From Polyangia bacterium (GTDB lineage: Bacteria; Myxococcota_A; Polyangia; Nannocystales; Nannocystaceae), in the NCBI GenBank assembly GCA_030429545.1, contig JAUIFF010000001.1, positions 717,599-781,598 of the forward strand: a stretch of DNA of 64,000 nt. Direction: 5' to 3'. The position numbers were made by a program, and so were the translations under genes. The notes under the pieces are model-generated. The model was not told the origin of the DNA and made no database searches. It saw only the letters and a program-made list of their open reading frames with translations. Shown one piece after another: positions 10,736 to 20,307 of this stretch. Position 1 is the stretch's first letter, and each line of letters starts with the position of its first letter.

Positions 10736-10836
10736 GGTACGCTACATTTTTAAACGTACCGAGTGCACACCTGTGGAGGTCCCCTAGGGCAACCTTGCTT
10801 GTGGCTGCAACCATCCAATTGTGTCAGGAGTGACAC
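10736..10836. promoter_or_regulatory. two inverted repeats in the leader of the molybdenum-hydroxylase operon
   Basis: The 366-base gap before iorA has no gene. It holds GGTACG...CGTACC (10736-10760, 13-base spacer) and GTGTCA-GGAG-TGACAC (10821-10836, perfect 6-bp arms). Either may be an operator for the operon that starts at 11047. I found no convincing -35/-10 pair to assign. Confidence 0.35.
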
Positions 10837-11046
10837 AGGCTCGCAGTTTGTTGGGGAAACACGCCTGGCGCGTGATGCGACAGCCGTTGGATGAAACAGG
10901 CATCGCAGTACCTGGGCCAATGATTACAAATGGTTGCAGTCTTCAGCAAAGCTTTCGGCTAGCCGTTTTTGCTCCTGTCCTGTAGGCTGGCGGTCGCGTG
11001 CGCGCGGGCGAATGTTTCCGACGTCGATGCACAGCCAGGAGAGCCG

Positions 11047-11526
11047 ATGAAGCTAAAGGTCAACGGAGAGGATCGCGATGTCGATGTCCCCGCGGATGTG
11101 CCACTTTTGTGGGTGCTACGCGAGGAACTCGGCCTCACCGGCACCAAGTTTGGCTGCGGCCGAGCCCTGTGCGGCGCCTGTACAGTCCATGTCGATGGGG
11201 CTGCCCGGCGCTCGTGTGTGGTCGCCGTTGGTGACGTTGCCGGGCAGGCGATTACAACCATCGAAGGCCTCGGGAGCGACGAGAAGTTGCACCCGTTGCA
11301 GGCGGCTTGGGTCGAACACAACGTGCCCCAATGCGGATACTGCCAGCCCGGCCAATTGATGATGGCGGCCGCCCTCGTCCGCAAGCATCCGCAGCCCAGC
11401 GACGCCCAGATCGACGCCGTGATGTCCGGCTCGATCTGCCGCTGTGGCACCTACCCGCGCATACGCAAGGCGATCCACGCAGTTGCCGGCACGCCGACCG
11501 GCGCACCCGAAAGCGGGGAGTCATGA
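11047..11526 (+). CDS. iorA: molybdenum hydroxylase small subunit, [2Fe-2S] (isoquinoline 1-oxidoreductase alpha type)
   Basis: A 159-residue [2Fe-2S] protein with two cluster motifs: the plant-type one at the N-terminus ([17 protein letters not shown] ... RRSC) and the helical one behind it (QCGYCQPGQ ... [12 protein letters not shown]). This is the small electron-transfer subunit of xanthine-dehydrogenase-type enzymes. The two-subunit layout without a FAD subunit fits the isoquinoline 1-oxidoreductase group, which hands electrons to a cytochrome. AGGAG precedes ATG 11047. Its stop overlaps the next start (ATGA). Confidence 0.9.
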   Translation: MKLKVNGEDRDVDVPADVPLLWVLREELGLTGTKFGCGRALCGACTVHVDGAARRSCVVAVGDVAGQAITTIEGLGSDEKLHPLQAAWVEHNVPQCGYCQPGQLMMAAALVRKHPQPSDAQIDAVMSGSICRCGTYPRIRKAIHAVAGTPTGAPESGES

Positions 11527-13775
11527 GCGAGCCGCAAGCCAAGCGCAAAGGGGTGGGGCGACGCCGGTTTTTGCTGACCATGCTCGCTGGGACAGGTGCC
11601 CTGGTTGTGTGTGGGGCCGTTCGCGGAGGGGCCGAGCAACTGTCCCGCGCCGAACCCAGTGATATCGACGGCGCGTTCAAGCCCAATGCATTTATTACCA
11701 TCACCCCGGACAACCGGGTGTTGTTTGCCCTGACCAAGGCTGAAATGGGGCAGGGGGTGATGACGGGGATGGCGATGCTTGTGGCCGAGGAACTCGAGGT
11801 TGCCGTCGACAGCATCGAAGTGTTTTTTGCCGACAGTCTGCCCAAGTACAGCGCCATCGACACCCACGGCACCGGCGGGTCGGCGAGCATCGTCGGTGGG
11901 TTTGTTTCGCTGCGCCAGGTGGCCGCGGCTGCACGCACCATGTTGATTGCCGCGGCCGCCCAAAAATGGGGCGTGGCGGCCAGTGACCTGCGGGCCGAAC
12001 AGGGCCGGGTGGTCGAGGCCGCCGGCACACGTTCGGCAGCCTACGGCGAACTCGTGGACCTCGCCCGCGATCAAGAAGTACCCCAGGAGCCGGTGATCAA
12101 ACAGCGCGAGGACTTTGCGGTGATCGGCAAGCCGGTGCCGCGGATCGACAGCCGGGTCAAGGTGACCGGCACCGCTGAGTTTGGCATCGACCTGCGGGTC
12201 GCAAACATGACCCGGGCGGTGATGATCCATCCCCCGCGACCTGGCGAAACGGTCATCTCGTTTGATGCGGCCGAAGCCAAGGGCATGGCCGGCGTGATCG
12301 ATGTGGTCCAAACCCCGCGAGGTGTCGGGGTGGTGGCCGAGAAGTATTGGCAGGCGCAGCGCGCCGCCGCGTCGGTCACCGTTGAGTGGTCGACGACGGT
12401 CGGAGACTTCAGCACCGAGGTGCTGCGTGCCGAGTTGGAGGCCAGCAAACGCGCCAACGCCCGAGTTGTGCGCGACGACGGAGATGTCGATACGGCCATG
12501 TCGGGAACCGTGATCGAGGCCGTCTACGAAGCACCTTTTTTGGCCCACGCACCGATGGAGCCGCTCAACGCCCTCGCCCACGTGGTCGACGATACCTGCG
12601 AGATCTGGGCAGGCAACCAGGGGCCTGGGTTGTTGCAAGAGGCGGTGGCGCGGGCTCTCGACATCAAGCGCACCAATGTTCTTGTGCATACACCCTATCT
12701 CGGTGGGTCGTTCGGCCGCCGCTCCCATCCCGACGCCGTGCTCGAGGCGGCCTGGCTGTCGAAAGCCGTCGGTCGCCCGGTGCAGGTGATTTGGTCGCGG
12801 GAAAACGACACGCGTGCCGGCTACTACCGACCCCAGTGCCACACGCGAATGCGGGCCGCGCTGGTCGACGGCACGGTGACCGCGATGACGGCCGATGCCC
12901 AGTCGCAGTCGATCATGGCCGACCTCGATATGGGTGCCCTGATGCCGGTGGCGATTCCTCCTCGGATTCGCAAGTGGGTGATGGGCAACGCCTCACGCCT
13001 GATCGCCAGCAATGCCGTGTTGGCCGATGTCCTGGCAACCGAAGGAATCTCCAACCACGGCTATGCGGTGGCCAATCAGCGGGTGACCTACACGCCATTT
13101 GCCACCCCTTTCAAATGCTCGTGGTGGCGCTCGGTCGGGCATTCATTCAACGGATTTATTGTCGAGAGTTTTATCGACGAGTTGGCCCATATGGCCGAGG
13201 AAGACCCGGTGGCATTTCGCCGCGGGATGCTCGCTGAGCGGCCGCGTTGGCTCGCGGTGCTCAACGCCGTGGCCGAGATGAGCGGGTGGGGTAAGACCGA
13301 ACTCGCCGAGGGCACGGGCCGTGGCGTCGCAGTGGTCGAGGCATTTGGCAGCTTTGCCGCCCAGGTGGTGGAGGCCCGGGTCGAGCACGGCGAGATCAAG
13401 GTCGACAGGGTGTTTTGTGCCCTCGATTGTGGCATTGCCGTCAACCCGGACTTGGTGGCTGCCCAGATCGAGGGCAGTGTTATCTTTGGACTCACGGCCG
13501 CTTTGTGGGGAGAAATCACCGCACAACAGGGCCGGGTGCAACAGGGCAACTTCGATACCTACCGGATGATGCGTATGCACGAATCGCCCGAAATCCAAAT
13601 CGAACTGCTCGACGGGCCACACGAACCCGGTGGTGTCGGCGAGCCTGCGGTCGCACCGGTCGCCGGGGCACTGGCCAATGCCGTCTACGCGGCGGTTGGT
13701 GTACGACTGCGGCGGATGCCACTACAACGCGCCTACGATGAATGGTCGGCCAGGCAAGGCACACCAAAGGCTTAG
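11523..13775 (+). CDS. iorB: molybdenum hydroxylase large subunit (isoquinoline 1-oxidoreductase beta type)
   Basis: A 750-residue molybdopterin-binding subunit. The N-terminus carries a twin-arginine-like signal ([20 protein letters not shown]), so the enzyme is probably exported folded, with its cofactor, to the periplasm. Motifs seen include [20 protein letters not shown] near the front, [17 protein letters not shown] in the middle and [20 protein letters not shown] near the C-terminus; the Glu in GVGEP is the usual catalytic Glu. The family hydroxylates N-heterocycles or aldehydes using water. The true substrate is unknown. The start at 11523 overlaps the iorA stop by four bases. Confidence 0.88.
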   Translation: MSEPQAKRKGVGRRRFLLTMLAGTGALVVCGAVRGGAEQLSRAEPSDIDGAFKPNAFITITPDNRVLFALTKAEMGQGVMTGMAMLVAEELEVAVDSIEVFFADSLPKYSAIDTHGTGGSASIVGGFVSLRQVAAAARTMLIAAAAQKWGVAASDLRAEQGRVVEAAGTRSAAYGELVDLARDQEVPQEPVIKQREDFAVIGKPVPRIDSRVKVTGTAEFGIDLRVANMTRAVMIHPPRPGETVISFDAAEAKGMAGVIDVVQTPRGVGVVAEKYWQAQRAAASVTVEWSTTVGDFSTEVLRAELEASKRANARVVRDDGDVDTAMSGTVIEAVYEAPFLAHAPMEPLNALAHVVDDTCEIWAGNQGPGLLQEAVARALDIKRTNVLVHTPYLGGSFGRRSHPDAVLEAAWLSKAVGRPVQVIWSRENDTRAGYYRPQCHTRMRAALVDGTVTAMTADAQSQSIMADLDMGALMPVAIPPRIRKWVMGNASRLIASNAVLADVLATEGISNHGYAVANQRVTYTPFATPFKCSWWRSVGHSFNGFIVESFIDELAHMAEEDPVAFRRGMLAERPRWLAVLNAVAEMSGWGKTELAEGTGRGVAVVEAFGSFAAQVVEARVEHGEIKVDRVFCALDCGIAVNPDLVAAQIEGSVIFGLTAALWGEITAQQGRVQQGNFDTYRMMRMHESPEIQIELLDGPHEPGGVGEPAVAPVAGALANAVYAAVGVRLRRMPLQRAYDEWSARQGTPKA

Positions 13776-13785
13776 GGGACAAAAC

Positions 13786-14535
13786 ATGGCAATCAAACGT
13801 GTTGGAGCTATCGCGCTGACTGTCGCCGAGTGGATCGGTGTGGTCGTGTTTGTCCTGGTGTTGCTCGTCGTTCTCGTGGTGGCGATTTTGCTCGGGTGGG
13901 TCGGCGACCCGCCGCCCGACCTCGGGACCAGGGGCCAAGCTGCGGCCGCAGCCGTGCCCACGGTCGACCGCAAACCGCCCAAGCCCTCCGCCGAGGAGGC
14001 CGCGTCGTTGTTTGCCCCGGTCTACGAGGTGCTGGTGTCGCCCCGGTGCATGAACTGCCACCCCGACGGCGATCGCCCGCTCTCGGATACGGGTGTACAT
14101 GCAATGAATGTGAGCCGCACGAGTTTTAACTCGGGGCTTGCCTGCAGCACCTGCCACGCCGAGCACAACACCGAATTTCCCGGAGGCCCCCCGGGGCCCC
14201 CAGGTGCGCCGCACTGGCAACTGCCGCCTGAACAAACGCCGATGGTGTTTCAAAACCGGACTGTCACGGCATTGTGCAAACAATTGCGAGACCCCGCGCA
14301 AAATGGCGAGCGCACGTTGGCAGACCTGCTCGATCACGTCGAAAAAGACCCGCTGGTGTTGTGGGGATGGAACCCGGGAGGTGACCGCACCCCACCGCCC
14401 ATCAGCCACGCGGCGTTTGTCACCCACATGCGTGCATGGGTCGATGCCGGTGGGATCTGTCCTGGGGAGAAGGTTGCACCGGTGCTCGGGCCCGAGGCCG
14501 AGACCGACACCGACACGGGAACGACCGGCGGGTAA
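13786..14535 (+). CDS. membrane-anchored diheme c-type cytochrome
   Basis: A 249-residue protein with one N-terminal membrane segment (about residues 12-40) and a periplasmic domain with two heme motifs, CMNCH and CSTCH, about 36 residues apart. The tail ends in a short Thr/Asp-rich stretch. It follows iorB by ten bases and precedes sufS by nine, so it is the likely electron acceptor of the IorAB enzyme. Similar cytochromes accompany isoquinoline-oxidoreductase-type operons in other bacteria. It needs cytochrome c maturation in the periplasm. Confidence 0.82.
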   Translation: MAIKRVGAIALTVAEWIGVVVFVLVLLVVLVVAILLGWVGDPPPDLGTRGQAAAAAVPTVDRKPPKPSAEEAASLFAPVYEVLVSPRCMNCHPDGDRPLSDTGVHAMNVSRTSFNSGLACSTCHAEHNTEFPGGPPGPPGAPHWQLPPEQTPMVFQNRTVTALCKQLRDPAQNGERTLADLLDHVEKDPLVLWGWNPGGDRTPPPISHAAFVTHMRAWVDAGGICPGEKVAPVLGPEAETDTDTGTTGG

Positions 14536-14544
14536 GCACGGCAC

Positions 14545-15756
14545 ATGTCCGATTTACGTCGACGGTTTCCGGCGTTGTGTGCAGAGCCGAAGTTGAGCTA
14601 CCTCGACTCCGCGACCACCGCGTTGGTGCCCGATGTTGTGCTCGAGGCCGTCGCTGAGCAACTTGCACACGGGGGGAGTGCCGGACGTAGTGTCCACACT
14701 CTCGGAACTCGTGCGAGTGAGGCCTACGCCGCTGCTAGGCGGGCGGTCGCCGAGCATCTTGGCGGGCAGGCTGACGAACTCGTGTTTGTTCGCTCCGCGA
14801 CCGAAGGGCTCAACCTTGTGGCGGAGGGCTGGGCCCGCCCGCGGGTGGGGCCAGGCGATGAAGTCTGCGTGTCAGCGGCCGAGCACCACAGCAATCTGTT
14901 GCCGTGGCGGCGGGTGTGCGAGCGCCTCGGTGCGCGTGTGGTTGTGGCCGCGTGCGATGCCAACGGCGAGCTCGACTTGGTCGACTTGCGACACAAGTTG
15001 TCCGCGCGCACGCGCGTGCTCGCAGTCAATCATGTGTCTAATGTGACAGGTGCCGAAACCCCGATAGCCGAGGTTGCCGAGCTGCTCGCACGCTCGGATG
15101 CCCGGCAGGCAGCGTTGGTGGTCGACGGTGCCCAAGCCGTGCCCCACCGGGCGGTCAATGTCGCCAACCTCGGGTGTGATTTCTACGTATTTTCGGGGCA
15201 CAAAGCCTACGGCCCTGCGGGTTGTAGTGGCGTTTGGGCAAGGTCGTTACGCTGGCGACAAACCCAACCTCTGCTGGTCGGTGGCGGCATGGTGACCGCG
15301 GTATTGCCCGAGCGGGTGGAGCACATCGACGGCCCGCAGCGGTTTGAAGCGGGCACACCCAATGTCGCGGGCGCGGTCGGCCTTGCGCGGGCACTCGCGT
15401 TTGTTGACCAACACCGAAACCCCGAACGCGAGCAGGCGTTGCTGGCCATGGCCGACAACGCGTTGGCACAGCTGCCCGGTGTGCGCGTGCTCGGCCGGCC
15501 CAAACGGCGCACAGGGGTTTTGTCGTTTGTCGTCAAAGACATCCACGCCCACGACGCTGGTTCGGTGCTCGACAGCCATGGCGTCGCCGTGCGTGCCGGG
15601 CATCATTGCGCCCAGCCGTTGCTACGCCACTTTGGGGTCAAGCAGGCAGTTCGGATATCGGTTGGCCTGTACACCACGGCAGCCGATATTGAGCGCTTTT
15701 TAAGCGCGCTCGCCAGCGTTCGCTCCACCCTTGGGGGTGGCACGGGGAGCCGATGA
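14545..15756 (+). CDS. sufS: cysteine desulfurase, SufS type
   Basis: A 403-residue PLP enzyme: EHHSN (113-117), DGAQAVPH (194-201), the PLP Lys in SGHKAYGP (Lys220) and the catalytic Cys in RAGHHCAQP (Cys355). SufS-type desulfurases take sulfur from cysteine as a persulfide. The gene lies in a molybdenum-hydroxylase operon and its stop overlaps (ATGA) the start of a protein that combines a SufU-like scaffold with XdhC and MocA. The sulfur may thus serve Fe-S cluster assembly, sulfuration of the molybdenum cofactor, or both. No sufBCD genes are nearby. Confidence 0.9.
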   Translation: MSDLRRRFPALCAEPKLSYLDSATTALVPDVVLEAVAEQLAHGGSAGRSVHTLGTRASEAYAAARRAVAEHLGGQADELVFVRSATEGLNLVAEGWARPRVGPGDEVCVSAAEHHSNLLPWRRVCERLGARVVVAACDANGELDLVDLRHKLSARTRVLAVNHVSNVTGAETPIAEVAELLARSDARQAALVVDGAQAVPHRAVNVANLGCDFYVFSGHKAYGPAGCSGVWARSLRWRQTQPLLVGGGMVTAVLPERVEHIDGPQRFEAGTPNVAGAVGLARALAFVDQHRNPEREQALLAMADNALAQLPGVRVLGRPKRRTGVLSFVVKDIHAHDAGSVLDSHGVAVRAGHHCAQPLLRHFGVKQAVRISVGLYTTAADIERFLSALASVRSTLGGGTGSR

Positions 15757-17810
15757 AAAAATTGTATAGCCAAGAACTTCTGGCACATGCACGCGCGCCC
15801 CGTCACGCAACCGTGCCGACCGAGCCCACGGCCACCGCATCGCTAAAAAACCCGCTGTGCGGCGACGAAATTGAAGTTGGGATCTGCATTGCCGACGGTG
15901 TTTTCCAAGAAGTTGGCTATACGGTCGAAGCCTGTGCGATTTGCGTGGCTTCGGCTTCGGTGATGGCCCAGGAACTCCGCGGTCAACCGGTCGAAGCATT
16001 CGAGCGGGAGTTCGCAGCGCTTTCACAGGTCACGGCCGGCGAGCACATGCCCGCCTCCGACTTGCGGGTGTTTGCCACGCTCGCCGATTTTCCCAGCCGC
16101 CGGCCCTGTGCCCTATTGCCGTGGCAGGCACTTGAGCGGGCTTTGCATGTCAAAGCGCCGACCGCCGTGCATGTGCCAACCAAGCCCGCCCCCGCAACCG
16201 AGGCGGCGAGTCTGCCCGCTCGCTGCCCCTGGCAAACGGTTCAAACCTTCCGCGCGGCCGGGCACGGTGTCGCTGTGGCCACGCTTGTGTGGGTGGAGGG
16301 GTCGAGCCCATGCCCGTTGGGCAGCCGAATGGTTGTCAGTACAAGTGGTGAGTTTTGGGGATCGGTCTCGGGCGGCTGTGTCGAGGCTGCGGTTGTCCGC
16401 AGCGCGCTCGAAATTCTCGCATCTAACGAACCGCAGGCGAGCAGGGTTGAGACGTTTGCAATCGCCAATAGCCAGGCCGGCGAGGTCGGGTTGGCCTGTG
16501 GTGGGCGGATCGGCGTGCACATTGCCCGTGCTCCGGAACACCACGCGATCCAAGAACTTCTGTATATGCAAACTCATGGCGGGGGAGTCCGGGTTGTACC
16601 GCTCGCGGGAGGCGAGCCGCGGTTGCTCGGTCGCACGCAGCTTGCCGACAATCACGGGCCACTGATGCAGCTCGCCGGTCGGGTGCTCGAGCAGGGCCCC
16701 CAGTTGTTTGAGCAGGAAGGCGATGCCTGGTTTTTAGAACCTGTTTGCCCGCCGCCGGCATTGGTGTTGGTGGGTGCAACCCACATTGCCCAGGTGCTCG
16801 CCCGCCTCGCCACCGAACTTGGGTTTGCCCCGGTTGTCGTCGACCCGCGGCCAGCCCTGGCCAATCGCCGTCGTTTCCCCCACGCGCGGCTCGTTGTCGA
16901 CCGACCCCAGCGGTGCCTCGCCCAACTTATCGACGAGCGTGCCGCGGTGTTGATGTTGAGCCACGATCCCAAGCTCGACGACCCGGCGCTTCACGTGGCG
17001 CTCAACAGCCCAGCGTTTTATGTGGGGGCGCTCGGCAGTCGCAAAACCCAACGTGCACGACTCGAGCGCTTGCGAGCCGCTGGGTTGCCGCCCGAAGCTT
17101 TGCATCGACTCCGGGGGCCGGCTGGATTGCCAATTGGTGGCAAAGGGGCAGCAGAGATCGCCCTGTCGATGCTCGCCGAAGTTGTCGCTACCCGCCGGGC
17201 CGCGCCTGGGTTGCCAACAGTTGCAGCCGTCGTGTTGGCCGCAGGTATGTCTAAAAGGGCAGGCTCTAAAAACAAGCTCCTCCACCCGGTTGCCGGCGAA
17301 CCCATGATCCGCCGGGTCGTTCGCACTGTCCTCGCGGCCGGTGTTGACCCTTGCTATGTGGTTGTTGGCCACGGCGCGGAGGACATTCGCCGCGCCCTCG
17401 AGCAGCTACCGGTGTCGTTTGTCGACAATCCCAAGTTCGCCGAGGGGATGGGCACTTCGATTGCAGCTGGGGTTGGTGCATTGTCAAACCAGGTCGACGC
17501 GGCCTTGATTGTGTTGGGCGACATGCCGAAGCTGCGTGCCGAAGACCTCGAGCGCCTGTGTGCCGCCCACGCTGCCAGCACGCGACATCTCATCATTGCG
17601 CCCGAGGCCGGGCAGGGGGCCAATCGCCGACTCGGCAACCCCGTGTTATGGCCCCGGCGGTATTTCGCCGAACTCGCGGCCCTAGCCGGCGACACCGGTG
17701 CCAAACGCCTGCTCCAGCAAGCGGTGGGGGCTGTTTTGCGGGTGCCGATTGATCATGAAGGCGTGCTTTTTGATGTCGATCGACTGCCAGACGGTGCGCA
17801 GGCCGGGTAG
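15753..17810 (+). CDS. triple fusion: SufU-like scaffold + XdhC + MocA
   Basis: A 685-residue cytoplasmic protein with three domains. Residues 1-134 match SufU: NPLCGDEI (Cys36, Asp38), ACAICVASAS (Cys61, Cys64) and RRPCALLPWQALERAL (Cys119), so the metal/sulfur ligands are kept. Residues 158-475 match XdhC/CoxI, with VEGSSPCPLGSRMVV and a Rossmann domain from VLVGATHIAQVL. Residues 488-680 match MocA/MobA-type nucleotidyltransferases, starting AAVVLAAGMSKRAGSKNKLL. XdhC binds and sulfurates the molybdenum cofactor, MocA adds CMP to it, and SufU takes sulfur from SufS. All three steps would serve the IorAB enzyme encoded just upstream. The continuous reading frame argues against an assembly error. 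Confidence 0.88.
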   Translation: MKKLYSQELLAHARAPRHATVPTEPTATASLKNPLCGDEIEVGICIADGVFQEVGYTVEACAICVASASVMAQELRGQPVEAFEREFAALSQVTAGEHMPASDLRVFATLADFPSRRPCALLPWQALERALHVKAPTAVHVPTKPAPATEAASLPARCPWQTVQTFRAAGHGVAVATLVWVEGSSPCPLGSRMVVSTSGEFWGSVSGGCVEAAVVRSALEILASNEPQASRVETFAIANSQAGEVGLACGGRIGVHIARAPEHHAIQELLYMQTHGGGVRVVPLAGGEPRLLGRTQLADNHGPLMQLAGRVLEQGPQLFEQEGDAWFLEPVCPPPALVLVGATHIAQVLARLATELGFAPVVVDPRPALANRRRFPHARLVVDRPQRCLAQLIDERAAVLMLSHDPKLDDPALHVALNSPAFYVGALGSRKTQRARLERLRAAGLPPEALHRLRGPAGLPIGGKGAAEIALSMLAEVVATRRAAPGLPTVAAVVLAAGMSKRAGSKNKLLHPVAGEPMIRRVVRTVLAAGVDPCYVVVGHGAEDIRRALEQLPVSFVDNPKFAEGMGTSIAAGVGALSNQVDAALIVLGDMPKLRAEDLERLCAAHAASTRHLIIAPEAGQGANRRLGNPVLWPRRYFAELAALAGDTGAKRLLQQAVGAVLRVPIDHEGVLFDVDRLPDGAQAG

Positions 17811-17822
17811 CACAACGCTTTG

Positions 17823-18314
17823 CTAGTGAGGTCGTTTGCGGGTCAACAGGGCGACCATGATCCCGGTGGCAATCGGACACAGCCACAGGGCACTTCGCCC
17901 AAAAAACACCGCCGCAACAAGTGCCACCAGGGCGCCGACGACAAACCCATAGGTCTCGTGGGCAAACGTAGGCCCCACATCTTCGCCGGCTGCGATTGCG
18001 TCGGTGAAAAACCGGCCCGAGTACACGCCACTACAGACAATCGCCGGCACCCACCACGGCCATGTATATGCAGCAAAGTCGACCTGTGTAAGCGTGAGTT
18101 GGACGGCGACGTAGGTCAACAGGCCAACCACCAGGGTAAGCCGCGGGCGAAGGCGGACAAATAACCCAATGAGCGACCCCACAAGCCAGGCGCCGACCAC
18201 TGTTGCATAGGTTTGGTGGGCTGCAGAAATCGCCCGTTGGAGGCTGAGCAAATAGCCTGTTTGCAATAACCCGAGGTGGATGCCCGCGGCCCAGGCCCGG
18301 ATGGTCGCCGACAT
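17823..18314 (-). CDS. hypothetical multi-pass membrane protein
   Basis: A 163-residue hydrophobic protein with about five membrane segments and no recognisable motif. Its ATG (18314) directly abuts the stop of the membrane-bound spermidine-synthase-like gene, so the two are one transcript and may work together. Some membrane spermidine-synthase homologues have extra C-terminal membrane helices; this gene could be a split-off part of such a protein. Confidence 0.65.
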   Translation of the reverse strand: MSATIRAWAAGIHLGLLQTGYLLSLQRAISAAHQTYATVVGAWLVGSLIGLFVRLRPRLTLVVGLLTYVAVQLTLTQVDFAAYTWPWWVPAIVCSGVYSGRFFTDAIAAGEDVGPTFAHETYGFVVGALVALVAAVFFGRSALWLCPIATGIMVALLTRKRPH

Positions 18315-19832
18315 TTATTGCCCCCATCCATGACGTGAAAGTAGGCGTTCGAGACCTCGGCGCAGCACGAGGTCGAGGTCGTCGAGCCGCAGCGGTTGGG
18401 CCCCGGAGATTCGCGCAGCCAGCGTTTCGCCGCGCAGGATGACGAGCTCCTGCTCTTTGGAGCTTTGTTGCGAACGGATTCGCATATCTGGGTCGATCGG
18501 CTGGGGACTTGCATAGGCAAACGAGCGGTCGGCGGTTGTACTTTCGACCACCACGACTTCGGCAAACGCAGCCCGTAAACCGGCGACAATCCGCGCTGGC
18601 GTGCGTTTGGGGTTGCCGATGCTGCCGCTGAGCTGGACCGAAACAAGTCCCCGGTCAGTGAGCCGCGAGGCACACAGCTCGTAGAACTCTTGTGTGTGCA
18701 AGTAGCTTTCGCCCAGTGTGAGGGGCGAAGGGACATCGACGACAATCAGGTCGTAGCGCTGGTTGGTGGCAGCCAGCCACGCCTTGCCGTCGGTGTAGTA
18801 AAGGTGCCAGTTGGTCAGGTGCGTCAGCGGTTCGCCCGGCGTAAAAAAACGTGCACCTGCATCGACCACGGCAGGATCGATCTCGACCGAGGTGAGTTGG
18901 CCCGACAGGCCCGCGAGTTCCTCAACCATCGACAGGGTGCCGTTGCCGAGCAGCAGCGTGTGGGCCGGGTTTCGCAGTTTTGCCGGCAGGCGGGCGAGGT
19001 AGTGGTTGAGCGTATCGAGCGAGCCGGCATCGAGGTTGCGCAGGCCATCGAGGTAGAGCATGCGGCCGGTTCGCGGGGCATCGACGACCTCGACCCGCTG
19101 GTAGGTCGAGTCGACCGACCACAACACCCTGGCATCGGTAATTCGATGTTTATACACATACACTTGCGTCAGCGACCACAGTCCGAGTTGCCCGTGAAAG
19201 GCCGTGGCAGGTGTCGCCAGCAGTAGCCACACAGCCAGCCACGTGTGGGGATTTCGCATAAAACCGGTGGTGGGCGCACCGTGGCGGGTCGTCACCAGTG
19301 CGAGTAGCAGCGTCCAGCCTGCCGTTTGTACGGCAAACCGCAGAGTCGGTAAATCCCCGCACCAAAGCGCCAGCGACGTCCCCAGGGCAAATCCAGTAAG
19401 CTCGCAGCCATAGGCGAGCCGGAGTTGGGCCACCCGGTCCTTGCTCCCGCTTTTGGGGAGCAGTGCCGGCAGCAGGGCACAAAACGGAATCGCAGAGACG
19501 GCAGCGGCGATAGCTGCTACCGCGAACAACTCGGGCCCTGTGCCCTCACGCAGTCGGCAAAGCTCGGCAAACGCAAGCCGGAGCCAGTGCGGTGACGCCA
19601 GGTGGAAAAGTGCGCATACAACAAGGACGCGGACAAGTGCTGTGCGCGAGAGTCGGCCCCCGAGTTGATAGCCGACGGCTGCGCTGGCGAGCGCGACACT
19701 GCTGACCAGCCATAAAACGACCTCTTCGCCGTACAGCAAACTCCCGAGCTCGCGCAGGAGTTGCAGTTGCGAGAGACCAAACAGCAACCCCGCACAGACA
19801 AGGGTCAGGCCTCGCGAGAGCTTGTCTGTCAT
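18315..19832 (-). CDS. membrane-bound spermidine-synthase-like protein
   Basis: A 505-residue protein. The first 230 or so residues form several membrane helices; the rest is a spermidine-synthase-like Rossmann domain (GNGTLSMVEELAGL, SVEIDPAVVDAG, YYTDGKAWLA, FYELC). The usual catalytic segment DxSDP reads VVDVPSPLTLGES: the second Asp is Ser, so true aminopropyl transfer is doubtful. I start at ATG 19832; an in-frame TTG at 19850 is weaker. It is paired with the following small membrane gene. The substrate is unknown. Confidence 0.75.
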   Translation of the reverse strand: MTDKLSRGLTLVCAGLLFGLSQLQLLRELGSLLYGEEVVLWLVSSVALASAAVGYQLGGRLSRTALVRVLVVCALFHLASPHWLRLAFAELCRLREGTGPELFAVAAIAAAVSAIPFCALLPALLPKSGSKDRVAQLRLAYGCELTGFALGTSLALWCGDLPTLRFAVQTAGWTLLLALVTTRHGAPTTGFMRNPHTWLAVWLLLATPATAFHGQLGLWSLTQVYVYKHRITDARVLWSVDSTYQRVEVVDAPRTGRMLYLDGLRNLDAGSLDTLNHYLARLPAKLRNPAHTLLLGNGTLSMVEELAGLSGQLTSVEIDPAVVDAGARFFTPGEPLTHLTNWHLYYTDGKAWLAATNQRYDLIVVDVPSPLTLGESYLHTQEFYELCASRLTDRGLVSVQLSGSIGNPKRTPARIVAGLRAAFAEVVVVESTTADRSFAYASPQPIDPDMRIRSQQSSKEQELVILRGETLAARISGAQPLRLDDLDLVLRRGLERLLSRHGWGQ

Positions 19833-19865
19833 GGCTTCAACACGGGTCAACAGGCCGACTTCGAT

Positions 19866-20258
19866 CTACTCGTCGTCGTCTTTATCTTTGTCGTCGTCCT
19901 TATCTTTGTCGTCGTCTTTGTCTTTGTCATCGTCGTAGGTGGTCGACGACATGTCTGGCGGAAGGTCGAGTTTGACCCCACCGGTCGAGGTCGAGGTTGT
20001 CGTCTGCGCTCCGGTTGTTGTCGGCCCGGCTGTGGTGGCTCCACCAGCTGTGTCGCTGTCGGAGCCTCCGAGCGTGGTGTCGCCAGTTGTTCCGGTTTCC
20101 GTCTCCGTCTGCGTCTGCGTGCCGGTTGTGTCGGTGTCGCCCATCCACGGCGGGACGGCCGAGCTCAATCCCTGGGAGCCCTCTGGGTTCCCCAATCCAC
20201 CGCACCCACTCAGGAGTGCCGCGAGCATCAGCAGACGTATTGATGGTACATGGTTCAT
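19866..20258 (-). CDS. small lipoprotein with acidic repeat tail
   Basis: A 130-residue lipoprotein: signal ending in LLSGC, then a Thr/Gly/Asp-rich linker, then a short LDLPPDMSSTTYD segment, then three copies of DDDKDK at the C-terminus encoded by 18-bp repeats. There is no folded domain. It may be a surface spacer or metal-binding tail. I start at ATG 20258; an upstream extension to 20285 adds nine residues. It lies between the membrane spermidine-synthase-like gene and tlpA on the same strand. Confidence 0.65.
   Translation of the reverse strand: MNHVPSIRLLMLAALLSGCGGLGNPEGSQGLSSAVPPWMGDTDTTGTQTQTETETGTTGDTTLGGSDSDTAGGATTAGPTTTGAQTTTSTSTGGVKLDLPPDMSSTTYDDDKDKDDDKDKDDDKDKDDDE
19873..19926. 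repeat. 18-bp tandem repeat, three copies
   Basis: Three copies of an 18-base unit (TCGTCGTCTTTATCTTTG, with two single-base variants) inside the acidic lipoprotein gene. They encode the DDDKDK repeats and could change copy number by slippage. Confidence 0.8.
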
Positions 20259-20307
20259 GTCGATGGTCCGTTTTCGGTGGTGCATGGTGGGTAGTTCGGT
20301 CGAATTG

